Assembly (NCBI GenBank): GCA_025201805.1
Contig: MU619331.1
Location: 1 to 31,254 of the forward strand
Length of the DNA: 31,254 nucleotides
From: Parasitella parasitica
Taxonomy: Eukaryota; Mucoromycota; Mucoromycetes; Mucorales; Mucoraceae
Direction: 5' to 3'
The notes under the pieces are model-generated. The model did no database searches. It was given only the letters and a program-made list of their open reading frames with translations, and was not told where the DNA came from. Below are positions 11,128 to 20,943 of this stretch, piece after piece (within the stretch, counting starts at the first letter, position 1; every line of letters begins with the position of its first letter). The translations under genes and the position numbers were made by a program.

Positions 11128-13578
11128 ATGTCTCAGCAAGCACGTATTGACGTTATAAGCGGTGTCTTTGGTAGACCTCCTCGTGATATTCAATTCCCCA
11201 GGAACAGCGCTGGCAAACAGATGGTTGTCTCGGAAATCTTTGGCACCAATGTCTTTGGCATCAAAGAAATGGGCGACAGACTTCCCAAGCCTGTATTCAA
11301 GACCTTCTGCAATCAGCTCAAAGGCGGCCAAACTCTAGACAAAGTCACTGCCGATGCTATTGCGCACGCTGCCAAAGTTTGGGCTCTTGATCACAATGCT
11401 ACGCATTTTACTCATTGGTTCCAGCCTCTGAATGATACCACAGCCGAAAAGCATGATTCATTCTTGTCATTAAAGACTTCTTCTGTTGGTGGCCTTCGCG
11501 AGGTTGATGCAATTGAAACATTCTCTGGATCAGAGTTGTTGCAATCCGAGCCTGACGCTTCGTCTTTCCCGTCTGGCGGAATGCGTACTACCTTTGAGGC
11601 CCGCGGTTACACTGTTTGGGATACCAAGAGGTAAGTTTAGAAAATCATGCAAAATATGGATGTCGAGGTATTTATTGTGATACACACAAAGTCCTATGTT
11701 CCTTCAAGAAGGCCCTCATGGCACGATGATTCTGTACATCCCATCCGTCTTCATCTCTTATAACGGCGAAGCTCTCGATGAAAAGTCTGTTCTTTTGAGA
11801 TCTTCTTCTGTCATCTCCAAGGCCGCATTGGATATCCTTCATCTGATCGAGCCTGCTGATGGAAGTAAGTTGTTTTGATTCGCCAACTAATCGCGTTGTA
11901 TAGCTGAAAAGCATATTGCGAGATTATTCTGGGTTTAGTGCAAAGAGCCATGGGTTGACCTTTATGTTTGTCTAATTTAGATTCCCCTCGCACAAAAGAG
12001 ATCTTTACTACACTTGGAACCGAACAAGAGTACTTTTTGATCGACAGAGGTTTATATGCCCTTCGCCCTGATCTCAAGACTTGTGGCCGTACTCTTATTG
12101 GCGGTCTCCCTGCTCGCCATCAACAACTTGAAGACCATTACTTTGGCAAAATTCCTACCCGTGTTTTGGCTGCCATGAGTGAGGTTGAACTGGAATTAGC
12201 TAAACTAGGTGTCCCCATCAAGACTCGCCATAACGAAGTTGCACCGTGCCAATTTGAAGCCGCTCCCATCTTTGAGGAGGCTATGCTTGCTGTTGACCAC
12301 AATTTGTTAACAATGGATATCATGCATCGTGTTGCACACAAGTACAAGCTCAAATGTCTGTTTCATGAAAAGCCATTCAAAGGAGTAAATGGATCCGGCA
12401 AGCATTGTAATTGGAGTATCTCTACTGATCGTGGTGACAATCTCTTGAGTCCTAGTACTTCCCCAGAAACAAATTACCGTTTCTTGATCTTTTTGACCGC
12501 TGTTCTTAAGGGTGTCCTTGATCATGGCGATCTTTTGCGCGCTGGCGTTGCATCTGCTTCCAATGATCACCGTCTTGGCGCTCAAGAGGCTCCTCCTGGT
12601 ATTATCTCTGTCTTTTTGGGCTCTGAACTCAATGAAGTATTGAATGCTATTGAAGAAGGTCGCCCTGTCAACAAGACGCTAGCTGGTACCGAAACTACTC
12701 ACATGCACATTGAGGGTACTACTCTTGACCTTAAGGTTGCTACGTTGCCCAAATTAAATCGTGATATGACTGACCGTAATCGTACCTCACCCTTTGCTTT
12801 CACTGGCAACAAGTTTGAATTCCGTGCTGTTGGGTCAAAGCAATCTCCCTCGTTCCCTGTCACTATCCTCAACTCTGCTGTCGCCTCAGCCCTTTTGGAA
12901 ATCAAGAATGACCTCCACAAGCAAATGGGCTGTAAGGCTGTTGCATCTGAGGAAGATATGTTGGTTGTCATTCGCAAATATATTTCCTTAACAAAGAAAA
13001 TTCGTTTTGAAGGTGATAATTACTCGGAAGAGTGGGTCCAAGAAGCTGCTCAGCGTGGTCTTCCTAATATTGTCAAAAGCCCGGAAGCTTTCAAGCGTAT
13101 CTTGAGCCCCCATAACACTGAAATGCTTACTCGTCTTGGTGTTTTTACTGCGGCTGAATTGGAATCTCGTTATCATATTCTTGCTGAAAAGTACACCAAG
13201 GAAATTATTATTGAAGCACAAACTCTGTGGGGTCTCTTGATCCAACATGTCCTTCCTGCTGCCTTTAGTTATCGCCGCGAACTCTCAGAATCTGCTACCT
13301 ACTTGATGCAGCTTGGTTCGGATGCTGCTCCTGAATTAAAATGGCTGGGAGAATTAGCTCCCATTGCTACTGCTCTTCAAGAATCTGCTGAGAAACTGGA
13401 TGCTTTATTGGCCGAACAGCAGCCCATTCAAGAATCTGAGCATGCTGCTGAGCATGCTTGCACCAAAATTGCACCTGCTATTGAAGAAATTCGCAATTTT
13501 ACCGATCAGTTGGAAAGACTTGTTGCCGACAAGCATTGGCCACTACCCAAGTATCATGAAATGTTTTCCACTCTTTAA
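11128..13578 (+). CDS. Glutamine synthetase, type III (GSIII)
   Basis: ATP-dependent ligation of ammonia to glutamate. Three exons: 11128-11630, 11692-11864 and 11981-13578, giving 757 residues. That is the long type III size, far above the ~370 residues of the usual eukaryotic type II. The N-terminal GSIII-specific region contains [11 protein letters not shown] and [10 protein letters not shown]. The catalytic part has [25 protein letters not shown], the nucleotide/glutamate loop [12 protein letters not shown] (the usual HNNWS has a Cys here) and [17 protein letters not shown], all diagnostic of type III. The start codon follows a good TATA box and begins an unbroken family match. The second intron, 116 nt, is longer than most in this window. 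GSIII is best known from bacteria and various protists, so its presence in a fungus is worth noting. Whether a type II enzyme also exists lies outside the window. Confidence 0.93.
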
Positions 13579-14270
13579 TTACTGATTTACTTGAAATCAT
13601 TCCTCGTCATTTTCCATTCTATTTTCAAATTAAACAAGTTATTATATGAAAAATAAAATCCGAAAAAAGTAACGATAAATACCCTTGATGTAACATGTTT
13701 TCAACTGAATCACAAATCATTCATCATCTGTGGCACTGTGAACTTTTTTCTATTAATAGCAGAAAGTATGTCGCAATGGTTTCCACGTATTTTCAAGAGA
13801 AAGACCTGAACTAAGTACGACAAGGATACTGAACATATTTAAACAATTGTCAATTCGATGCGTTTATGCGCAAAGTCTTTTTAATCTGTATGGTTTTACG
13901 CATCCATTGAAAAAGGTAGAAAAAAGCCATTGAAGCGATGCAAATGTCAACTTTTCTTCACTATAGTGTGTGGAGGGGGTGGAATAGCTCGTAATTTTGG
14001 TCTTCATAAAATTTTTCATAGTTGCTGGGATGCACCGGATGTATAAAAGGCTTTATGAACGCAAAACCGAGCTTATAGTTCTTTTATTTACTTCTAAAAG
14101 AAACAATACTGTAATTACACACTGCTGAGAGTCCTTGAAAACTAACTAATTGCATAAACATCCATCATATAAATGCCGCCGTTGGTGTATAACAAAGTAA
14201 GCTTTATTAAAACTTTGCATTTGAAACTGTTTTATAATGCGAATCAAATGTACTTATCCAGTATGAGAGT
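13579..14270. other. Region between convergent GSIII and HIBCH genes
   Basis: A convergent interval longer than needed for two terminators. It holds a plus-strand TATAAAAG at 14042-14049 and a 33-codon ORF, described separately. Otherwise it is AT-rich with a G-rich patch near 13970-13982. Confidence 0.5.
14042..14049 (+). promoter_or_regulatory. Orphan TATA box pointing toward the HIBCH 3' end
   Basis: TATAAAAG on the plus strand, followed about 30 bases on by pyrimidine-rich sequence, looks like a normal promoter core. No established gene lies downstream on this strand, only a 33-codon ORF and then antisense HIBCH sequence. Confidence 0.3.
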
Positions 14271-14274
14271 CTAA
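14173..14274 (+). CDS. Possible 33-residue peptide ORF
   Basis: An ATG in AT-rich context opens 33 codons ending at TAA 14272-14274, overlapping the HIBCH stop codon on the other strand by a few bases. The peptide (starts MPPLVYNK, ends YLSSMRV) matches nothing I recognise. It lies about 125 bases downstream of the TATA box at 14042. It could equally be an incidental frame in a non-coding antisense transcript, or the AAAGTAAGC at 14194 could be a splice donor. Confidence 0.15.
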   Translation: MPPLVYNKVSFIKTLHLKLFYNANQMYLSSMRV

Positions 14275-16032
14275 ACAACGGATGATGCTCGTTCAAGGAC
14301 ATCTAAAACCTTCTGGCGGATACCAAACTTGCCATTTCTATCGTTGCTAAACCATTTCACTGTCTCCTCACCAGTTTGCAGATTATGCAGTAGTTTGGCA
14401 TCTAAAATTTCCTTCTCTGAAGGTAGAGCATATCTGCGGTAAGGGTGCAAATGATAGTCTTCATCGTTACGGAAGCTGAGACGTCTTTTGACGTTGGCGT
14501 GGAAAAGCTTGGTTCGAATGTCATTGTGCAAATCCAGGTCTTCAAGTCTTTTAGGGTTCCATCGGGGAGGTTTCTTGTGAATAACATGAGAAGTGACACC
14601 CTCAACTAAGTCATCTAAGAACTACATGTTTAAATTGTCGAATTAATAACAGTTCAGGTGATAATGTATATGAATAGTATGCATCAATTTTAAATGAAAC
14701 GACTACTTACAGGGACAGTTTGCCATAAGACATGTTCCATCCTCAAGCAATCCTTGATAGATAATTTAGATCCTTTTCGAAGATGCTCTAATGTCACTTT
14801 TAGGCTAGTTGGAGAACGTTTCATTAATGTATCTAATGTATCTAATGCGAATTTGGAGCCATCTTCCTTCAAAGCGTCGACAATTCTTTCTACAGTGTTA
14901 TATTGAAAACATTTGTCTATAATAAGTCTATGTTCACCGTGCAATGTATAAGTTTGAGGTGCGTGGTCTTTTTCGACAGCAAACTCTTCGATTGTAGTGT
15001 GAACTAGGTCATGATTGGGCTCATTTATTTCTGCTAAACGAGACCCCAACTCTTTTAAGCGTGAGGAAGGAACAAAATGTGTGGCGATACCAGAAAATCT
15101 AATGTTTTATATGCTGTGTTAATAATGAGGATCAAACTGCTTACGGTATACACTTACAAGGCATCTTCTGCTTTTACAATGCGACTTGTCAGACCCATAT
15201 ATCGACCTAATTGACCATCTAATCGAGAATAAAAAAAGCTTGCCCCCACATCGCAAAACAATCCAATGGCGGTTTCAGGCATTGCGAACTGGGTGTTTTC
15301 AGTTGCGATCCTGAACGGGCCCAAACAGGATATGCCGCCACCAGCGCCCACTATTTCCAATTAATTAGCATAAAGTAGGCGGCAGAAGTATAAAAGCACT
15401 CACTTGTAATTCCATCCATCACGGCAACGTAGGGTGTTTTCATAGTACCAAGGAAATGGATCATCTCGTACTCTGTGTCAATTTGATGTTCTAAATTAGA
15501 GATTCTCTGAGGATCCTTTAGCTGATTGATGACATCTAGAATATTTTTTAGCTTCAAAGACTCCGTGGAGAAGAACAAAACGCATACCTTTCACATCTCC
15601 ACCAGCACATAATGCTCTGCCAACACCTTCCATGAATACAACGTGAACCTTATCTGATTCCTCCCACGCCTACAGGGTAAATGTTTAATATCTTGCGTGT
15701 CAATAACGAAACAAGGAAATGCAAATACCTTCAAGTTTGGATATATAATGTCCACCATCTCCATATCCAAGGCATTCAATCTCTTTGGCCTGTTCAGAAT
15801 TAAATGGCGAGCTCCCAAATTCTTTTTGACCAGAACAGGAGACTATAAAACATATAATCAATATCTGTCAGCAAAATACACAAGATGGGAATCTACCTCA
15901 AGGGAAAGCTGTTGCTGTTGTGATGCAAACTGTAAATAGTAACAATTCCTCGTTAGCAGAGTTCTTGTTATAATATATACACGTAGTAATTACACTTCTG
16001 CTGAGAATCCTAGTTATGGATCTTGAAGTCAT
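14271..16032 (-). CDS. HIBCH: 3-hydroxyisobutyryl-CoA hydrolase, mitochondrial
   Basis: Releases CoA from 3-hydroxyisobutyryl-CoA in valine breakdown in the mitochondrion. Eight exons on the minus strand: 16032-15994, 15929-15897, 15842-15729, 15669-15588, 15535-15404, 15350-15158, 15098-14711 and 14621-14271. They give 443 residues; all introns are GT-AG and 52-89 nt. The N-terminus (MTSRSITRILSRSFASQ) is Arg/Ser-rich without acidic residues, a good mitochondrial presequence. Crotonase-fold landmarks follow: LNRPKRLNALDMEM, the oxyanion loop ALCAGGDVK, and MPETAIGLFCDVGASFF, with the Glu and Asp expected for the hydrolase rather than the hydratase. The C-terminal region from about residue 200 matches the hydrolase-specific extension (helical, ends ASSVV). 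The 13- and 11-codon first exons place introns around the presequence. Confidence 0.92.
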
Positions 16033-16344
16033 TTCGAAAGAAGTAACAGAAGAAGAGCTCTTTCGCACACTGTGCTTTATACATTTGCCGGAGAAGCTAC
16101 AGTAATGTTACACTCAAATTGCGGTTGATCATCTTTCTACCGTAGTTAAACTCGAACGGCAGTTGATGTTATTTCTTTTTTTCAAACAACAGATTTATTT
16201 GATACTACTATAGAAGATATATTTATAATTTTGAGCGCTGAAATTTACAATGAGATGAGGTTATTTGATATAATGATGAAAAAATGGGGTAGAGAGTTAT
16301 GATTTTTTTTTCCCCTGGATGTTTAATGAAACATTTCAACTGGT
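16033..16344. other. Intergenic region between HIBCH and the orphan gene
   Basis: HIBCH promoter on the right of its start codon, then the 3' flank of the next minus-strand gene. No additional gene was seen. Confidence 0.5.
16075..16081 (-). promoter_or_regulatory. TATA box of HIBCH
   Basis: The minus strand reads TATAAAG, 43 bases upstream of the start codon, which implies a very short leader. Confidence 0.5.
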
Positions 16345-17103
16345 TTAGTTGGCAGCTTGTATGGAAAAATCGCTTGCAACAAATCCCCAGCCATCAATGT
16401 CCTCGTGTTCTTGATTGTAGCGTGTGTAAGATTCTCTGCGACGAACAACCTCATTTCCAGCCAGTAATTTCCAACGAGGATAAACAGAAACAACTGTAGC
16501 GCAACTAGCTAAATCAGTATCAGGCACAATTGCGAAATTTACAGATTTGAAGCCGGGTACTCCAAAGTCAACTCCAAAGCCTCTCATTTTAGGTTGCAAA
16601 GAAGCAGACGTAGTACAACGAGCATTCTTAAGTTCCTTTGACTTTACATGCACAAAGTCTTGAATAGATCTTTTCTCGGTCAAGACGAAATCACATGACA
16701 GGATGGCACCAAAGATAAAAGAGCAAGTGATATTTTCCATTACATTTGCGACAAATATACGGAGACATCCAGGTACTTGTGCAGGAGCGGACGGGTCAGC
16801 ATCCGCATCCGCATCAGCAATAGCAGCGGTTTCGACAAGGTGAGCTAAACAGTATTCATCATCAACATCTTCCATCAGCTTGTTTACAGTCATAAAGTTT
16901 TCTTCAATGTCATTCATGATGAAATCCGCATCATTGCTCTCAGCAAAAGGATTGTAGTCGTAGATGGCGACAACTTGATCAGTCTGAATGGGGTCGTAAC
17001 AATGCTGCTTGACCTCAAAGTGCTGAAAGGAGCAATGGATTACAACCAGACTATTATAGATGGTTGTAAAGGGCGAAAAGGTCTTTAGTAAAATATCCAA
17101 CAT
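16345..17103 (-). CDS. Unrecognised 252-residue protein with an Ala-Asp repeat
   Basis: A single open exon from the ATG at 17103 to the stop at 16345. The same frame runs further upstream but without another ATG, and a TATA-like element at 17211-17220 fits a start near 17103. The protein begins MLDILLKTFSPFTTIYNSL, has an acidic centre (NDADFIMNDIEENF; DVDDEY) and a perfect alternating run IADADADADPSAP at about residue 115. It then shows a beta-rich C-terminal half with scattered Cys, RGFGVDFGVPGFKSVNF, YPRWKLLAGNEVVRRR and the tail DGWGFVASDFSIQAAN. No signal peptide or clear transmembrane helix is seen. I do not recognise the family. The composition looks like a folded protein rather than noise. 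It shares a promoter region with the BRAP2 gene. Confidence 0.65.
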   Translation of the reverse strand: MLDILLKTFSPFTTIYNSLVVIHCSFQHFEVKQHCYDPIQTDQVVAIYDYNPFAESNDADFIMNDIEENFMTVNKLMEDVDDEYCLAHLVETAAIADADADADPSAPAQVPGCLRIFVANVMENITCSFIFGAILSCDFVLTEKRSIQDFVHVKSKELKNARCTTSASLQPKMRGFGVDFGVPGFKSVNFAIVPDTDLASCATVVSVYPRWKLLAGNEVVRRRESYTRYNQEHEDIDGWGFVASDFSIQAAN

Positions 17104-17210
17104 CTTTGCTAAAGACGGACTCGATGAGACAAAGAAGCCTTTTCTTGCTTTACAGGCTTTGTTGTTGTGTGTAGATTTCAAGAAAGGGAAGAAAGAGAAA
17201 AAAAATTCTT

Positions 17211-17220
17211 TATATATAAT
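17211..17220. promoter_or_regulatory. TATA-like element in a divergent promoter
   Basis: TATATATAAT on the plus strand (ATTATATATA on the minus) lies about 108 bases upstream of the orphan gene start. It is followed on the minus strand by a strong pyrimidine tract. It may also serve the plus-strand BRAP2 gene. Confidence 0.4.
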
Positions 17221-17243
17221 GCAAAAAAGAAATTATTTTTAAG

Positions 17244-17276
17244 GAGTGCGAGACCACCAAGTTGTCTTTCGCACTC
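17244..17276. repeat. Perfect 8-bp inverted repeat in the divergent promoter
   Basis: GAGTGCGA at 17244-17251 pairs exactly with TCGCACTC at 17269-17276, and a further GAC/GTC pair lies just inside the arms. The position between two divergent start sites suggests a dimeric regulator site or a hairpin; function unknown. Confidence 0.4.
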
Positions 17277-17462
17277 GCTGTGATGATGCTGCATTGGTAT
17301 AGCATGAAGGTTACATTAAAATCACTTGACTGGAGACTGGAGGAGCCATTGCATCCGAGAGAGAGAAGTCGCTGGTCTTGAATACAATAATGTGGTCAGT
17401 TAGCGCCCAAACACGTAATTTGTTTATCACTTTACATCTCTTTTGTGCTTTTCCCACTACAC

Positions 17463-19153
17463 ATGCCAAATCACAAAGGGCCACCTGTTGCGTCGATTTC
17501 ATTAACCGTACAAAAGGGAGAGCATCAGTATGCAATTCTAAAGATACTAAGCGATGCCAATGCTAGCACAGAAACGAAAGCGACGCAGGATGTGATATTA
17601 TGCACATACTCAATACCGTCTCATATTTCGATACCAGAATTTCTAGAGTTTGTAGCTCCCATAGACTTGTTTGTAGCTCATTACAGAGTATTTAGGTAAG
17701 TCGCCATTGCTGTGCATACCATCCTCCTCCTTGTCTAATGCCAACGCAGCAACGCATCTCTGGATACTTACATGGTCTTGCTGAAATTCCGGGATCCCTA
17801 TTCTGCCAACAACTATTACCAGCAATACAACAATCGTCTGTTCAGTTCCATGGAGGTATGTATCATTACTGGAGATCCAATGTATCGCAAATTCTAAAAA
17901 TGGACAGCCCGAGACATGTCAAGTGGTTTACGTCGAATCAGTCGAGTTCAGCCCTGTCACCACATCACCTTACACATTTCCTTTTACGCAACAAACAGGG
18001 CTCCAGCAAGACGACCTATTGCCAACATGCCCTGTCTGCTTGGAGCCTATGGATGAGAGTTCTACAGGCTTATTGACCATTTTGTGCCAGCACACCTTCC
18101 ATTGCCATTGTTTATCCAAATGGGGAGACGGCAGCTGTCCGGTTTGTCGCTACTCCCAAAAACCACGTCGTCGATCTATAGAAAACGACACTGCTCGAAA
18201 TACCCCAACCACGACGTTAACAAGGCATTCTAGCGATGAAAACGAATGTGCGACATGCCATTCGAGAGACAATCTGTGGGTTTGTATGACCTGTGGGAAT
18301 GTGGGCTGTGGACGATATGACAATGCGCACGCCTATGAACATTATCGCCAAACAGACCACCTTTATTCACTGGAAATTGAAACGCAACGAGTATGGGATT
18401 ATGCGGGCGATGGATACGTACATCGATTGATACAGAATGCTGTAGATGGAAAACTAGTAGAGTTGCCGAGCACAACCGAGGATTCGAGCATCAATGCATC
18501 ACAGGTAAAATGGGGCGAACGTCAGGGTCCTGCTCTCGGAATGCATTCTCTGACACGGTACTCACACTAGGAAAAAATGGAGGCCATTTCACTTGAATAC
18601 AATTATTTGCTCAACACACAGCTGGACTCACAGCGAATATATTACGAGCGACAAATGGATCAAGTCGCAGCACAGCTTTCGGAGATGAGGTCCAAGACGA
18701 GATCACTGCTCGCAGAATCAGATCAATCACAGACCGAAAATAAACGATTAGAGGCAGAAAATAGGGAAACGGAAAAGCAGATTGTGGAAATAACCAACGG
18801 GAAAGAAAAGGCAAGTAAAAAACTGGAATCTTGGAAGGAGAAATGCGAATCGACCAAACTTGTTTGGCTGGAAGAGAAGGAGGTAAGCCAGATTCACGGA
18901 TGGCTGCAAATCGTTCAAACAACAGACTCTTCTCTAGATGACAAATTCATTACTCGAGAACAACAATTTATTGCTCAAATGCGCAGAGGATAGGGAAAAG
19001 GCGATCAAAGAGCTCAGTGATCAGGTTCAAGATTTAAAGTTTTTTCTTGAAGCCAGAGAAAAGGTTCAGGGACGTCCAGAATTGCAGGGTGGGAGTATGG
19101 AGACTCGCACTCCACAACGTCGGTCAAAGAAAGGGAAAGGCAAAAGGCCTTGA
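17463..19153 (+). CDS. ETP1: BRAP2/Etp1-type RING and UBP zinc-finger E3 ubiquitin ligase
   Basis: Fungal homologue of BRCA1-associated protein (human BRAP, yeast Etp1), a cytoplasmic ubiquitin ligase. Exons from the minimal start: 17463-17695, 17750-17855, 17908-18504, 18571-18882 and 18938-19153, giving 487 residues. The BRAP2 RNA-recognition-like domain spans exons 1-3 (PSHISIPEFLEFVAP ... TYMVLLKFRDPYSANNYY ... FSSMEPETCQVVYVE). The RING is CPVCLEPMDE ... CQHTFHCHC ... CPVC. The UBP zinc finger is CATCHSRDNLWVCMTC, GCGRY and RVWDYAGDGYVHRL. A long coiled coil from EYNYLLNTQLDSQRIYYERQ runs to a basic tail ending KKGKGKRP. The N-terminus is uncertain. An alternative first exon 17390-17414 (MWSVSAQT) joined by a 64-nt GT-AG intron to 17479 is in frame, and an ATG at 17304 could begin a still earlier exon. 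Human BRAP is about 100 residues longer. Confidence 0.9.
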
Positions 19154-19467
19154 ACATGCATACGCATTACTCAGGGCTGCAACATATGTACATAGCTATA
19201 TACACCATTCTATCTTGTATAAAAAACGAATGCTTCATTGCAAACTATGGTAAACACATCTTTCAATCATGACGCCATTGTCTATTGCCATACCGATCCC
19301 TCTACTTGAAGCGAGTACTTGATCTTCCACGGTAAACACTATTGTCATTGCTGAGATTGATAATTCAAATACACATATACTCCTTTATTCATTGTATAAT
19401 TTTAATGTATATCCGGCCTGACTAATAAATAGACAAACGGTATGCTTAGTTACATTCCCTCTTCGTT
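19154..19467. other. Convergent 3' region between BRAP2 and CCDC6-like genes
   Basis: AT-rich shared terminator region. No gene was recognised in it. Confidence 0.5.
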
Positions 19468-20943
19468 TTATAATTGCGGTGGATGCTGTGGTGGTGTTGC
19501 GCTCAAACCAAATAGACTTCCAGAAACTCGTCGAGAAGAATTGCTGTTTCTTTGAAAACTGCTGCTAGCAGACGAGCTTACAGAAGGTGATCTACTCGTA
19601 TTACTTCCTGGAATAGATTGTGGGGAGACGAAACTATGGGACGAATTAATAAAGAGAGATTCAAATTGATCCAGGCTCAGTGGAGGAATAGAAGTCGAGG
19701 CTGTTGGAGTAGCAGACCTTTGAGATGAATTGGAAACAGAGCGACGTCCCTGTATCAAACCCTTTGAGTCTCTTGCATGTACATCTAGTGTAGATGTTGT
19801 TTTTTCATACCTGCTTTTCATGATTTGGCGAAACATGTACTGCTCGGAATACCCGCGGAACTCGCCTACAGATTATCAAAAGACGGGTTAACGGTTATAT
19901 TCGGATGTAGGACACGAAACACTCGTATATATATACCCATCATCGATATCTTCAACTGGCAGATTGTTCTCTTTTCTGAACTGAATCAATTCTGATTTAT
20001 ACTTGTTGCATTGCTGATGTTTCTGATTATCTGCATTGATGTATGTATACATGTCAAACGTTAGCAATATTATCAATTAATCAAGTATATCTGGATACTT
20101 GCATTCTTTTTCCATCTCCAACGCTCTTGCCCTTAAACTAACCAACTCATGTTTGAGCACCTCTACTAATCCTGGAGGAGCAGGCAAACCAGGATCACCC
20201 ATAAGCTGTCTTGATGCCACAGCTGCAGGTGTTGCAGTCGGTGTCGTAGGTCGCTTTTTGGAGGCACTGCTATTGTGTGTACATGTAAGTTGTATAAAAC
20301 GGAAAATAATAAGCATACTGCTTGTTTTACCCTATTAATGGAGACGAAATTCCCATAGAGACTACAGGACTAGCCGGTATCGAAGAAGAAGAAGAGGATC
20401 CGTGACGAGACGGAATAGGCGAAGTCTGCTGTTGACGAAGCAGCTCCAATTGCTTCTGCAATCTGTTTACCATGTATTCTTGCTCTTGTTCCAAAATGTT
20501 CTCGAGGTCGATTTTCTCCTTTTGAAGCTTTGATTTCATGGTTAGGCAACGTTGCATTATAATGGAACATACAGCCATATTGATACCTGCACTAATTTCT
20601 TTTGCAACATGTTGGTCAGCCATTCTTCTTCTTGCTCAACTTGGATTAATAGCTCTCCTTTTTCTTTTTTTAGTCCTGTTATATGCTTGAGCAGTCTGTT
20701 GGATATAGACTCTTCCTCTTGCTCAGTGAAAACTGACATGTCAACTGCAGTTTTCTTGAGCGACTGATTGTCATTGTGCAAGATGTTGGTGTGCCCTTGC
20801 TCCATTTCTAATTCAAATTCCAGCTTTTTGATGCGAGCTGCTTGCTGCCTGTGCTTTTCATACAGTTTCTTGGCTTCTTCTCGAAGATGATCGATGTTAC
20901 CAAGGGTGGCAATGTGACGGATGTAGTCGTCCTTGGTTGACAT
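19468..20943 (-). CDS. CCDC6-like coiled-coil protein (DUF2046 family)
   Basis: Model of five exons on the minus strand: 20943-20587, 20527-20331, 20266-20103, 20030-19923 and 19865-19468, about 407 residues. The long coiled coil carries the repeated glutamate-rich heptads typical of CCDC6: FTEQEEESISNRLLKHI, VEQEEEWLTNMLQKKL and LQKEKIDLENILEQEQEYMV. A Ser/Pro-rich linker, a second short coiled coil (EVLKHELVSLRARALEMEKE) and a long Ser/Thr/Pro-rich tail ending PPQHPPQL follow. In animals CCDC6 is a scaffold substrate of signalling kinases; the fungal role is not known. Two junctions are unusual. Exon 3 to 4 keeps frame only with a GC-AG intron (donor GCAAGT at 20102). Exon 4 to 5 keeps frame with a weak GTGTTT donor at 19922, whereas the better-looking GTATAT donor at 19937 breaks it. 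Confidence 0.75.

Noticed and set aside
16345-17181. Longer start for the orphan minus-strand gene at 17181
   Set aside because: The codon at 17181 is TTG, not ATG. The first ATG in frame is at 17103, and the promoter position fits it.
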